Positions 23,660-34,735 of a DNA stretch of 64,000 bases are shown piece after piece (the stretch's first letter is position 1; each line of letters opens with the position of its first letter). The DNA is from Gnetum montanum. Taxonomy: Eukaryota; Streptophyta; Gnetopsida; Gnetales; Gnetaceae. The position numbers and the translations under genes were made by a program. The stretch lies in assembly GCA_015680685.1 (NCBI GenBank), contig MNCI01010832.1, positions 260,641-324,640 on the forward strand, given 5' to 3'. The notes beneath the pieces were generated by a model, which did not search any database, was not told the DNA's origin, and was given only the letters and a program-made list of their open reading frames with translations.

Positions 23660-26600
23660 GAAAGCACCTAGCACTACTACTTACCCACTTCGGGATCGAT
23701 TTACTAAAGACGACCGATCATGTCGTAGATGACCCCCCTGCAAAAACATAAACTTATCGGGGTCTTGGCCCATGGTTTCATATGAATCAGAGGGGATCCT
23801 GCACTATGAACAATGGTGTTTGTCATACAACTAAACATGTCAGAAATGACCAAAATGGACTATGAAAAAGTGGATATGTCATTAAATTCACCTGTGTCTA
23901 ATTGCAGTTCCCCTCCCTTTTGATTCAAAGTGATGGCAACATCTTTGGCAGAAGTCCCTTCTGGGTCGATGCAGGATTCTCCTTTATTTACTGGTACCTT
24001 CCATTTTGAGGCACCAGCATCCTATTTATTCATGGGAGACTCCTCTTCATCTCCAAAAATGTCCTTCTCATTAATAGGAGGATTCTGCCTAATAACAAGA
24101 GCCCATGCCTTAGAGGTAGGAGTTCCTTCCCTCTTGATTGGGGCCCTTTCTTCCGAGACTGGGGCCTCCATGTCTTTATTTGTCACCCCCATCTTAGGAG
24201 CTGATACTTCTTTGTCACATTCTTCTTCTTCCTCTTCTTCCTCTAGTAGCCAAGAAATAGGTTAGCTTAAGGTAGGTACTACGCTATGCTATGCTATCCA
24301 GTATAGCACAACGTAGTAGGCATTAACAAAGAAAGCGAAGAAATAAACATGAATAAAAGCGTTTACCAATGGGGGGTTGCGCCCTCTGAAGTTTAAGCCA
24401 TAGTCTCCACCCCTCCTCTTCCTTCGTGCGAAGGGTTTCCTTAGTTGAAGTAAGCCTCTTTCGCTGCAACTTACTGGCCACAATCTTGGCTATGGGATGT
24501 TTCCCCCATGACATGCTATTGGCTACAGCAGGGGGTGTCTCTCCTACACTATCTTGACCATGAAAGTTGCGGGCCACCCAATCCTTAGTCGTTATAGAAA
24601 ATGACTCCCCAATTATTTCTGGGGGATCTTAGGCTCGAGTGGTCTAGAGGATCTAGCGGATCCATGGTCTGGAAATCTAGTTGCTATTTCGCATGATCCA
24701 GGCTCCATTCTTGTGGACTACTAGAAGCTTCATGAAACGCCACAAGCAGACTATGTAAAAGGCATAATGTATATTGGAACGGGACTTTGGCTTCTTATGT
24801 AGCCCCAAGATTTCAGTCTGCAAGCCTTTACACAGAAACTTGGCCCAGTTGTTGTGAGCCCCCTCTTCCATGACCTCATGCATTACCCAGGCCTACTCAA
24901 TCCCTAGGACCTTGCCTTTGGAAAGTAGCTGGGGGAATGCGTGAGCATGGAAGATAGGGTAAACCTCCTTGGTGGGTCCCAACTTAAGATTCTCCATGGG
25001 GAGGCCCTTCCACTAATTGGCGATCCCTAACCACTCATGAATGTCCTTCTTTTGAAGGTTTAACTCCCTCTTGGTCTTTGATCCTATGAGGATTCCATCA
25101 GCAGGGACACCGAAGAGGTCCGTGAATAGCTGGTCATTGATTTCAATGACCACCTATATGCCTTGTATGCGTGTGCAGAAGCGGTCCACCTTGTCGGAAA
25201 AGGAGTCGACCAAGGAGAGCATCTCAGTGGCAAGAACACTTGGATTCGAGGCTAGGAATAGATCCATAAGCCTAGCCTTTTGGATATTTTGGACCAAGGA
25301 GTCCGAAGCTGCATCACATATCCAATATTGACTTCGATATACTTCTCTATACTTGAAGTAGATATTTACCTCCTGGTTCTTAGTGGTTACCAGTGTCACC
25401 TGCTGGGACTTTTTTGACCCTATAGCAGTTTTCACAAGAAATTTTTAGCATAAAAACATAGAAAACATAAAATATTACAAAGGCACTTAAGCATGCGGCA
25501 CCCACTATTTAGCTTACCAGGTTTGTATGGCAACGGGAACAATGGAAGACTAACTAGAACTTGTTCAATAGTGATTGGTTTGAAGGGTGCCCATCCCTCA
25601 TCCAACCAACCAAACTCCTTGCATATGTTGTAGGGAATGGGATATAGGTTTGGGTAGGCATGGTATTCACCCCCACATTGACCAATCACACTTGCACACA
25701 AGTTCTCAACAAAAGAGAACTCTTGTAGGGCTTTCCGTGCTGTGGTTAGCACATCCGTTTTGTCGTGAAGCCCTTCCTTGTTAATGTAGAACCTGGTAAT
25801 AAAAACATACTGTTAGCATTTGGCTAATATAGCAAGCTTCACACAATACAGTGGAACAGGGCTGCAAAACTCACCCACTAGCACAATAGACAGTTCTTGG
25901 TGGGTTTTGGAAGTACATTCCCATATGACGTGCAACGAACAATGTATTGTAAGGATGGTAGCAGCTATACTCAGGCATATCCTAGATCCAAGCCAAACGT
26001 CTCAATTCTTTGGGGTGTTGACTGCACCCTTCTCCCTGCCTGCTACTGATTGCCCCATTCGTCAAAAACCTCAGGATACCCCAGTTTGCCGCAAGCAATA
26101 GGGTTTCTGTTATGATGGTCGCCTCTTCCTCCTCTAGGTATGACTAAATAATCACATTGAAGCGTCGAAGGAGGAATTGTAGGAACTCATGTGCTCCTTT
26201 CCTAAACTAGACCCCCCGCTCCCCTACACATGTATGGGGAGGAGGAACATTGGCCACTGGTCTATTTAAGCAACATAGGACTCTTGTAATTTCTAAGATA
26301 ATCAGAATTGGCCTTAGCATCATCCTACACAACACAATCAAAAAGTGTTAGCATCATGTCCAAGTGCAATGCACATGCAGTGTAGCAACACTTAGCATTT
26401 TAGCATATAGGGTAGCATAACCCTCTTCCTACACATAGCGTAACAAGAACATGAAAGTGATAGCATAGCGAAAAAAGCCTAGTATAGGAATAGAGCGATT
26501 AACCCTAACAAGGCGATTAACAATATGCCCTGACAAAACACATGTTTCACTGCCACATCATGCATGGCCAAACCCTCCTGAGGATCCTACGCTACGCCAT

Positions 26601-26987
26601 TTGAAAGCCAAGTAACTTAAACTATCCAAACCCCTGCAGTTATGACAACCGTAGTGATGATGGTTTAGGCGACCTTGCATGCAACATTAGCGTAGCGTTT
26701 GTGCATCCACCGTGGCCAAAATGGCAATAGCAATGGTGTCAAGGCCAAAACAATGACAACATGATGATAGGAAATATAGATTACTAGAACTAGGTTGCAG
26801 AAACAGAAGCAAGGAAAACAAAAATGATAACAGAAGCATGAAAAAACAAAGGAGGCATAGCAACCTACTAGGTCAATAACGTGTCCTCTTGCACTGCGAC
26901 ATATGCTTGTGTCATGCACCCTAGGGTTTCCTTTACCTCCTCGACCTTTACGAGTACCAAGTGAGTGCATTCTTTTTTTGGAGCCAT
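23660..26987 (-). pseudogene. Spliced antisense gene of element B (3'-truncated)
   Basis: ATG at 26,987 (MAPKKECTH). Exons: 1, 26,987-26,869 (119 bp); 2, 26,324-25,875 (450 bp, donor GTGAGT); 3, 25,792-25,518 (275 bp, acceptor TTATTACCAG, donor GTAAGC); 4, 25,419-24,367 (1,053 bp); 5, 24,242-23,892 (351 bp, Glu-rich); then remains of exon 6 to about 23,680. Joining at these sites keeps one frame throughout. Exon 3 (FYINKEGLHDKTDVL; YNICKEFGWL) and exon 4 (IFHAHAFPQLL; EGAHNNWAKFL) are open over long distances with few stops. Some splice sites are mutated, such as donor GTAGGT after exon 1 and a lost acceptor before exon 6. No known domain is recognised. It looks like a globular protein with an acidic tail. 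Confidence 0.75.
24278..24320. repeat. GCTATGC palindrome inside an intron of the antisense gene (B)
   Basis: 'ctacgctatgctatgctat' followed by 'agtatagcacaacgtagtag' forms an inverted repeat of the same type as in the LTRs. It lies in the intron between exons 4 and 5. Comparable copies sit in A at about 16,797-16,835 and in intron 1 of both copies. Confidence 0.6.
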
Positions 26988-27299
26988 TGTCGTACTTGCA
27001 AAGTTTCCCTCATTGCTATGTAAAAAATTACCTTGCTCTCTGTTAGCACAATCGCTCTGCACTCTGAAATCGCTTTGTACTCCGAATGAGAACGACAAGC
27101 TTATCAGGGTTTAATCCCTATTTGTGGTCGTAATGGTGAAAAATGGAAACTTTCCACTCTCTCTCTCTGTTTAATGCGGGATATGCTGTGTAGCGTATCA
27201 TGCCCACCACGACATTGTAGCACTATTAACAATTAAAATGGGCAGATTTGAGTGAAAGATCTTGGCACTCTTTGAGCTAATTGTTTGCTTTCTCAAAAA

Positions 27300-27680
27300 A
27301 TGTTTTTAGTTATAGGTCTAGAAAGACCTTAAACTAGTAGTCTTAGCATAGCTGTGACTTTCGCGGTTTGAAAAGAACTTATACTAGCAACCCCAGCGTA
27401 GTTGTAACTTTCATGGTTTGAAAAGACCTTAAAGTAGCATTCTTAGCGTAGCGTTCCACTCTAGTTAGCAGTCCAGAAAGACCTTAAACTGGAAATTTTG
27501 ATCTGTTACGTGTTCGTAGTCCACAATGAAGTTAAACTAATAGTTTTGCATTTTTGCATTGTTTTAGAAGTTTCGCATCCTCACATCAATAGTTTTACAT
27601 TTTTTTACATTTTATCTTTTAACAATTTTGCATCTTTGTGCCATAGCGGTCTGTCATGACTTTAAACGGGAAAATTTTAA
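27300..27680 (+). repeat. Repeat array 2 of element B
   Basis: Diverged units of about 60 bp ('gtttgaaaagaccttaaactagcaacc') lie between the start of the antisense gene and RT, as in element A. The rightmost units have decayed. Confidence 0.7.
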
Positions 27681-27859
27681 TCTTTATATCATACTTTGGT
27701 AGTTACATCTCATCGTTGTTTTGCAAGTTTTCATTATACATGATTACTACCAATAGGTGCCTTGTAACTAGGCTTTCATCTCATTTTGGTAGGTTGAGCA
27801 AAAAATGAAAATCCATCGTGATCTCTCCACACCTTTAGCTTTAGCAGGTCCACATGGCA

Positions 27860-30800
27860 AGCTTGCAAGATAATTAAACCCAGATCTGATCAACTAGGAA
27901 TCAACCATAGCTAGCACCATAACATCCTTAGAAACATTCCCAAATTGGCTCGAACATCTGGTCTGAACCCTAGATTTAGAGGCCGAGGATGTAACTAAGG
28001 ACCCTCTCATCGAGACGCCCATGACCACATCCAAGGGGGAAGTAAAAACATTAAAACTTAGCTCCCTCCTAGATGCGTAAAAGCATGAAGATGTAGCCAA
28101 GATTCTGCAAGACAACATTAGAGTTTTTGCATGGTTATACAGTGACATGCCGGGTTCAGATTCAAGGTTGATACAACACAACATTGTCCTAGACCCACGC
28201 ATGAAGGCAATCAAGCAGAAAGCTCGTAAGGTTAAACCAGAAATCGCACTGGCCATAAGAAATGAAATCACCAAGCTATACCAAGTTGGTTTCATCCATC
28301 TAGTTGATTGCTCGGAATGGGTGTTCAACATCATTGTGGTTTCTAAGAAAACAGGAGAAATACGAATCTGTATAGACTTCCAAGATCTGAACAAGGAAAT
28401 GGTCAAAGAAGACTTTCCACTTCCAAGCATCGATCAACTCATCGACACTACAGCTGGTCATGCTCTATTATCCTTCATGGATGGTTTCTCCAGCTACAAC
28501 CAAATTTGCATGAACCTAGAGCATGAGCTAATAAGAACCTTCATGACCCCATGGGGTACCGTTTGTTACACTATGATGCCTTTTGGGCTCTAGAATGCTG
28601 AAGCAACCTACCAGCGAACCATGACTTACATCTTCAGCAACTACATCTTAGAATCTCTAAATGACTACGTGGATGATATAACAATTAAATCCAAGGAGGC
28701 TACTAATCACCCACGCGATCTAGGGGTAGTCCTTAAGTGTTGTCAAATGCATGATTTGCACCTCAATCCTAAGAAGTATGTCTTTGGGGTGAAAACTGGA
28801 CGCATGTTAAAGTTTGTAGTATCGGAGGCCGAAATATGGGTGGACCCTGACAAAGTTAAGGCCATCGTCAACGTAGCACCTCCTACAAACCTTAAGGAAT
28901 TACGTGGGTTACAAGGTAGGATGAAGTTCATCTGAAGGTTTATAGCAAAGTTAACTGATAAGTTACACCCCATGCAACATCTTATAAAGAAAGGGGTTAA
29001 CTTTGAATGGACAACTTAGTGTCAATAAGCCTTTGATGACTTGAAAAAAGAGCTTTTGCACCTTCCAACTGTGCATCCGCCATAGAGGGATAAGCCTTTC
29101 TTCATCTACCTTGCCACCTTCGACACATCTATCGCAACATTGTTATGTCAGAAATGAGACGATGGATTTGAGATACTAGTGTACTATCTAAGTCATGCAT
29201 TAATAGTGCATGAGGTGAAATAAAATGAAGTAGAGAGGAATTGCTTTGCCTTAGTATTTGTGTTAAAAAAGTGGAGGCATTACCTGTTTTGCAGTACAAT
29301 TAACATCATTTGCAAAAGCAACATACTCCAGGCTATCACTAACAACCTATATGAAATTAGTAAGATAGCCCAATGGAAAGTAATAATGATGGAGTTTGAC
29401 TTACACTGTGTGAGCCAATCGTCGACGAAGGGTCAAGGCATAGCAACCCAACTTACAGCCTCACCCATTGACAACCAGGCAACCATAGATCTTGAATTAC
29501 CAGACGAGCATGTTAGCACTATCAGCACCATCCCATCGCACTTGGAAGATACTTTACACTTTGACGGTGCCTCAACCATGCGAGGAAGTAGTGCAGCTAC
29601 CGTCATTACATTTCCTTCTGGGGAAATGTACCCGTTTGCTTGTAATTTTGTGTTCCCCTACACCAATAATGCGACAGAGTATGAGGGGCTACTTAGAGGC
29701 CTCTCAGCTACCCGAACACTATGCATACAACACTTGGTGATTCACGGTGATTCAAAATTAGTGGTGAATCAAGTCACCAAGGTCTATGCCTGCAAAGCTA
29801 CGCATCTGCAACCCTATTGCAATCTAGCAAAAGGCCTGCTCAAACAGTTTATAACTATGGATGTGCAACATGTGCCATGCAACGAGAACACCGTAGCAAA
29901 CGCCTTAGCTACCCTACCACTAAATATTCCACCAGGCTTGTTTGCAAGTCTGCCAACTTCGATTGTCAAATGTACTAAGCCTATCACTCAAGCGGGACAC
30001 ATGGCCTCTATCAATGCTGCAGATACCTAGGAGTGGTACGCCAACATTAAAGCTTACTTGCAACACGGTGAACCCCCAAGCGGACTGACATCTACCCAAA
30101 GAGATGTGATCCATAAGCATGCTTGGCAATATACGCTCATGGGAAATGATGTCCTGTGCAAACATTCCTATGATGGGATATTGCTGGCATGTGTGGGTGA
30201 GGAGCAGGCACAAAAGGTGATTAATGAAGTACATGAGGGATTGTGTGGTGGACACATAGCACCTAGAGCTATGGCTATGAAAATTAGACGCCTAGGGTAC
30301 TATTGGCCCCATATGGAGCGTGACTTCTTGTCAAAGGTCAAGACATGTGACATGTGCTAGAGATACGAAAATCTCATACATGTCTCACCTACGGAGTTGC
30401 ACCCAATGTAGATCACATGGCCTTTCCAACGATGGGGACTAGACCTCGTAGGACCTATCATGCCTAAGTCCTCCGCAGGGCATAGTTTCATCATCACTAC
30501 CACTGAGTATTTTACTAAGTGGGTGGAAGCTATCCCCCTAAGGAAGATGACATCTTAGCAGGTTTGCCACTTCATCTTGGACAACATCATGACAAGGTTT
30601 GGGCTTCTGATGAGTATTGTAACTGACAATGGACCACAGTTTAGTAGTATGGAAACCCAAACCTTCTGCAGCAATCTGGGTATCAGGCAATCATTCTCCT
30701 CCCAGTATTACCCATAGGTGAATGGGTAGGTGGAGGCTACAAATAAGTTCATCATCAACTTGTTGAAGAGGATTCTTAGCAATAGCAAGAGGCAGTGGCA

Positions 30801-30963
30801 CGAGCAAATCCTCTATGTTCTATGGGCCTACAGGATGACATGTAGGATTGCAATGAGTAAGACCCCTTACAGTCTTATTTATGGATATGAAGTTGTGTTG
30901 CCTCTTGAGTTGCAGGTACCATCACTCCAGATGATCCTATCTGATATCGTGAGCAAAGCCTAG
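27860..30963 (+). pseudogene. Element B pol: RT, two RNase H domains, integrase
   Basis: RT spans about 28,140-28,960 with KLYQVGFIHLVDCSEWV, IDFQDLNKE and the catalytic Tyr-Val-Asp-Asp at 28,666-28,677. Classical RNase H lies at about 29,040-29,450 (LALVF-type KKWRHYLF, KGQGIATQL). A second, archaeal-type RNase H lies at 29,550-29,960 (HFDGAS, NNATEYEGLLRGL, HGDSKLVVNQ, NTVANALATL). Integrase starts at about 30,030 with a His/Cys zinc finger (VHEGLCGGHIAPRAM, KTCDMC), then WGLDLVGP and TDNGPQF. The third catalytic Glu region reads Val-Asn-Gly-stop-Val-Glu. The catalytic residues of RT remain, but stops at Gln positions and one frame loss before 28,600 kill it. Confidence 0.9.
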
Positions 30964-31274
30964 AACAACGAGTTGAGAATTATCGACCTCGACTTAATAG
31001 AGGAGGAGCGCACATAAACGCTGAGCCGCATAGAGTGCTACTAGAGCAAGCAATGGCAAAAAACACCATGCAAACCAGCATCAATGGCTAATAGAAAAGG
31101 GAGACCTCATTCTTAAGGCTGTCTGTGAGTATGTGAGAAAATTCTCAGCTAACTAGGAAGGCCCACATATGGTCACTAAAGCCTTTGAGAATGGAGCCTT
31201 CAAGTTGGTGGACATGGATGGCAATGAGTTCGCAAACCTGGTGAATCGCTCGTACCTCAAGCTGTACTACATCT

Positions 31275-31610
31275 AAGCGCATGGAGTAGACAAGCAAATG
31301 TCCACTACAATGTAAAATTGGCAAAGGTGAACAAACGTTCACTACGATGTAAAACTGGCACAGCTAGTCTGCTACGACTATAAACCTGCACAACACATCC
31401 ACTATGACGTAAAAATGGCATAGCTAGTCTACTATGACTATAAACTGGCATAGCTTATCTGCTACGATGTAAAACTGACACAACACGTATGCTATGATAG
31501 TAAACTAGTGCATAAGGTTTGCTGGGACCTTATACCAGCACAATGGTCTACTGGGACCTTAAACCAGCATATGGTCTACCAGGACCTTAAACTAGGCTCG
31601 CGGCACATCC
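31275..31610 (+). repeat. Repeat array 3 of element B
   Basis: Tandem units of about 30 bp ('cagctagtctgctacgactataaactggca', later 'gtctactgggaccttaaaccagca') follow the integrase. The unit changes gradually along the array. The corresponding A array is at 38,335-38,715. Confidence 0.85.
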
Positions 31611-32957
31611 CCAGCATGCATCTGCACCAAGTACACATCAAGCGAGCATTCACAATGCTGACGTGGGGAGGGATGTTGTAGTTCCAGAATGCAGTTCACA
31701 ATGCAATGAGAACACAATATGAAACATATGCAACACCATTGCTCTTGGCATCTTGCTGACCCCCTGAAGATGTCGTATGAGATCTCACTGACCCCCTGGA
31801 CCTATCGTTGCCACAACCCATCACCTTGATAGTAGTTCCTTGGTCAGTGCCTGCTGCTGGAGTTCTGGTAGTATTGTGGCCCAGCCACAATATTGTTACC
31901 CTCTAGCTCCCTACTTGCATTTGGGCTCAAGTGATGTTTAGCTATGTGGTAGCTGAACCCATAGTTGAACTGAGATTGCATGCCTTAGTCAGGAATTCCA
32001 GAGCATCCACACTCACAGCAACTCCTTGCTCCTTGCCAGCTCCTCTACGTTGACGCTACCAAGGCCACTGCTGGCATTCCTACTTTGAACACCATGCACC
32101 AGCAAAGATGTCTAAGAGCTTCAACAATGCTTGCAACAAGCAAGACCTTTTCCCTCATTTTTCATCATGGCTATTCCTCCTAGTTTTCTCTCTGTCGTGT
32201 TTGCAGGGTGCAGCTGAAGGTATATCTCGCTACGGTAGCAAATGCTACAGCATTGCGAAGTGATTGTTTAGACTAGCTTGGCTACCTTAGAGTGCAGATC
32301 TTGTTCTGTCTTCTAAACTCCTTTCCTTTACATTACTCCTTGCATCCGCAATTCCTACTCACTCCCCTCTTTTACAAGATTTTCCAATGCCTGTTAAGCC
32401 CTCCTATTTGCTCAATCGTAAAACCCATGATGTGCATAACACAGCTTGCTGCATGGGAAGCACCTGTAGGAAAGCTATTGCCCCATACGAATGTAACACA
32501 ACTCATCCTGAGAAAGAAACACTTGTCCTGCAATAAGGTTGTTTGAAAATTTAAACAACAAAACAACAAAAGGTAAAAGCGTAAGAGAGCGAAAGCTCAA
32601 GCACACAAAACACACCTAAAAAAATAGCACGTAAGCTGTTTCGCAATCACCCTCTTCAAGCGTTTCGATGAGAGGTTGAAGGTCAGCAAAAACAAAGATG
32701 ACCACATGAATGACTCCCTCACTAGCACTCCAAGAAGGGGTATTGCTAAGTTTCATCTTTATCCTTTTCTTGTACCTCCTTCCTCCCTGGTTTGCCCTTT
32801 CCCACTGTAAAAACCAATGCAACACTCTGAAGCATAGCTAAGAAACATCTTGATGATCACCGAACAACAATGTTAGCATTTTGTCATCCGTGGTATTTCG
32901 TATTCTTTGTCAACGTCTCTTAGGTCCATCCTCCAGACATCAACAAAGAGGGGCCAA
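31611..32957 (+). other. Element B 3' untranslated region and polypurine tract
   Basis: This 1.3-kb segment without recognisable protein is conserved in element A (38,716-40,107). It begins with a polypurine-like GGGGAGGGATG near 31,667 and ends in AACAAAGAGGGGCCAA, the polypurine tract immediately before the 3' LTR. No gene is seen. Confidence 0.7.
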
Positions 32958-34706
32958 TGAAACACCCTAAATTTTCAAGGTATCCTTGCTTCACCAGGAC
33001 ATCACAATTCAGGTAGCATCTGGTTGCTTTGGCAAGAAATGAACGGTTCAAGTTTAGACTGTCTAGTTCGGCAAGTTTTCTACTTTCAGTGTCGGCTAGC
33101 CAAATGGGTCCTCTTGCCTGTTGCCTGAGTAGTTCATCCAGCTAATAGCCTACTCAGAAGCGATGTGGAGAGTTGTCGGTGGTGCTCAAAATGCACAAAA
33201 ACGTTTGGAAAGTTTTCTAGTCAAGGAGTTTGCTACGCTATGTAATGCTATATAGCATAGCAGGCTTTGGGAGATAGTTGTTCAAGTAGTCAACCATAAA
33301 TTTTTGCAAGACAAGGTGTTACGCTATGCTACGCTACACAGTGTGGCATAGCATAGTGAAAGCAAGGCAGGAAGGCTTAGCCTGCTTAGTGATTTCAAAT
33401 GCACTCAGTCAGTGCCTCTGACCTTTGAAAATAGTTGATTTTCTCGGCTCCAAGTTCTTTAGCAATGGCTCCTTCACTAGAAAATAGCAAACTTTGCAAA
33501 AATCAGACCATGTTAGTTGCTACGCTACACTACGCTACGTAGCGTAGCACAACATAGCAACTCTACCAGAGCAACAAAAGGCATCTCAAAGGGCGGGATC
33601 ACCAAATTCGTAAGTTTCGTAGTGCAGAAAGCAAAGTTTGCAGATTGGAAAAGTTTTCATAACTAAGGCCAGCTGCTATGCTATGCTACGCTAAGTAGTG
33701 TAGCATAGCATGGAAAGTATGCAAAAAGTAGTTGGAGCACTTCAAAGGTTCCTAGCACATGCTATAGGACGCAACGCAAGTTTTTGCTTCAAACTCGTAG
33801 CGTAGCAAGATGCTACGCTACGCCAACATGCTACGCTACAAAGTCATAGCATAGCATAACAGTAAGTTACGCTACATCTATACACTTCACTTGCTTGGAC
33901 CGTTGGCACACATTTCCAAGTTCTGACAACGTAATTATAGCGTGGCAGGCTCTTAATTATAGCACGGTAGGCTCGTCCAATGGTCATGCCCATCCAATGG
34001 TCATGCATGCCCATGCAGCATAGACATGTCAACATAGGCCTAGGACACATGGCATCCAAACCGCACCTTTCGCGTGCCCTTGGCCCTATAAATACCCCGA
34101 TGAGCAATGGTGGGTGGGGCGGCTGATGGGTGAATTGGCTGGTTGGTAAGCAAAAAGTTAGCATTGTATTCCTAAGCATTGTAAACATCTTGTTTGACAC
34201 TATACATAGTTAGCACTCTCATTTGGCATTCTGCTCCACTCCTTCCTGCTAGCCTCTATAGCATTTTGCATTGTTGACTCCCAAGTCCATGTTCGAGCAT
34301 ATAGCTATCTTACTCTAAACGTCTTGGTTACTCTTGGGATCCCTATGCCCCTCAGTGCCGTGCAACCAATTGTATCAACCTTGATAGAGTGAAGTCACGT
34401 TCTTGAATTGATGCATTTTCCTAACTGCATTTTACTTTTTTTCCTTGCTTATCATTGCATTTTTACATTTTTTCTGTCCCCTTTGCATTTAAAGTTACCA
34501 TTTTATGCTAGAATTCTTGTTTTCAAATTATCTATTTATGAAAGGTTATATTAACACCGACTAAGTTCCTATTTGATTGACTAGACCGTTCAAGGCACCC
34601 CATTTCAATTTTATCCAGCACGACCCTTGCACGGATATGGGGTTAAGACTATCACAATCGATGACCTCTCGGTGTTTTCTAGCCATCGACGTTTTCGGTC
34701 ACTACA
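32958..34706 (+). repeat. Element B 3' LTR
   Basis: TGAAACACC ... CACTACA, 1,749 bp, with TATAAATA at 34,087. It carries five or six GCTACGC-type palindromes, including a particularly clean one around 33,518-33,550. Confidence 0.9.
34087..34094 (+). promoter_or_regulatory. TATA box in element B 3' LTR
   Basis: TATAAATA in CCCTATAAATACCCC, in the same position as in the LTRs of element A. Confidence 0.65.
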
Positions 34707-34735
34707 AAGACCTTAAATTTGTAACTTGAGAACTT
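34707..34735 (+). repeat. Array 2 of element A resumes; right target duplication of B
   Basis: AAGAC (34,707-34,711) is the right target duplication. AAGACCTTAAATTTGTAAC continues the array unit cut at 19,801. Confidence 0.75.

Larger units (their letters stand above)
19807..34706 (+). mobile_element. Element B: Tat-like Ty3/gypsy retrotransposon nested in element A
   Basis: LTRs at 19,807-21,485 and 32,958-34,706 bound a 14.9-kb element of the same family and orientation as A. It carries gag (21,894-23,640), the 5' five exons of the antisense gene, array 2, RT with an intact YVDD motif, two RNase H domains, integrase, array 3 and a 3' untranslated region. Compared with A it lacks about 3.7 kb (A positions about 12,510-16,175), which removes the gag C-terminus, protease, array 1 and antisense exons 7-8. 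It cannot be autonomous. Confidence 0.9.

Noticed and set aside
24323-24577. Separate small proteins from individual minus-strand frames between 23.6 and 27.1 kb and between 15.1 and 19.1 kb
   Set aside because: They are exons or intron read-through of the one spliced antisense gene.
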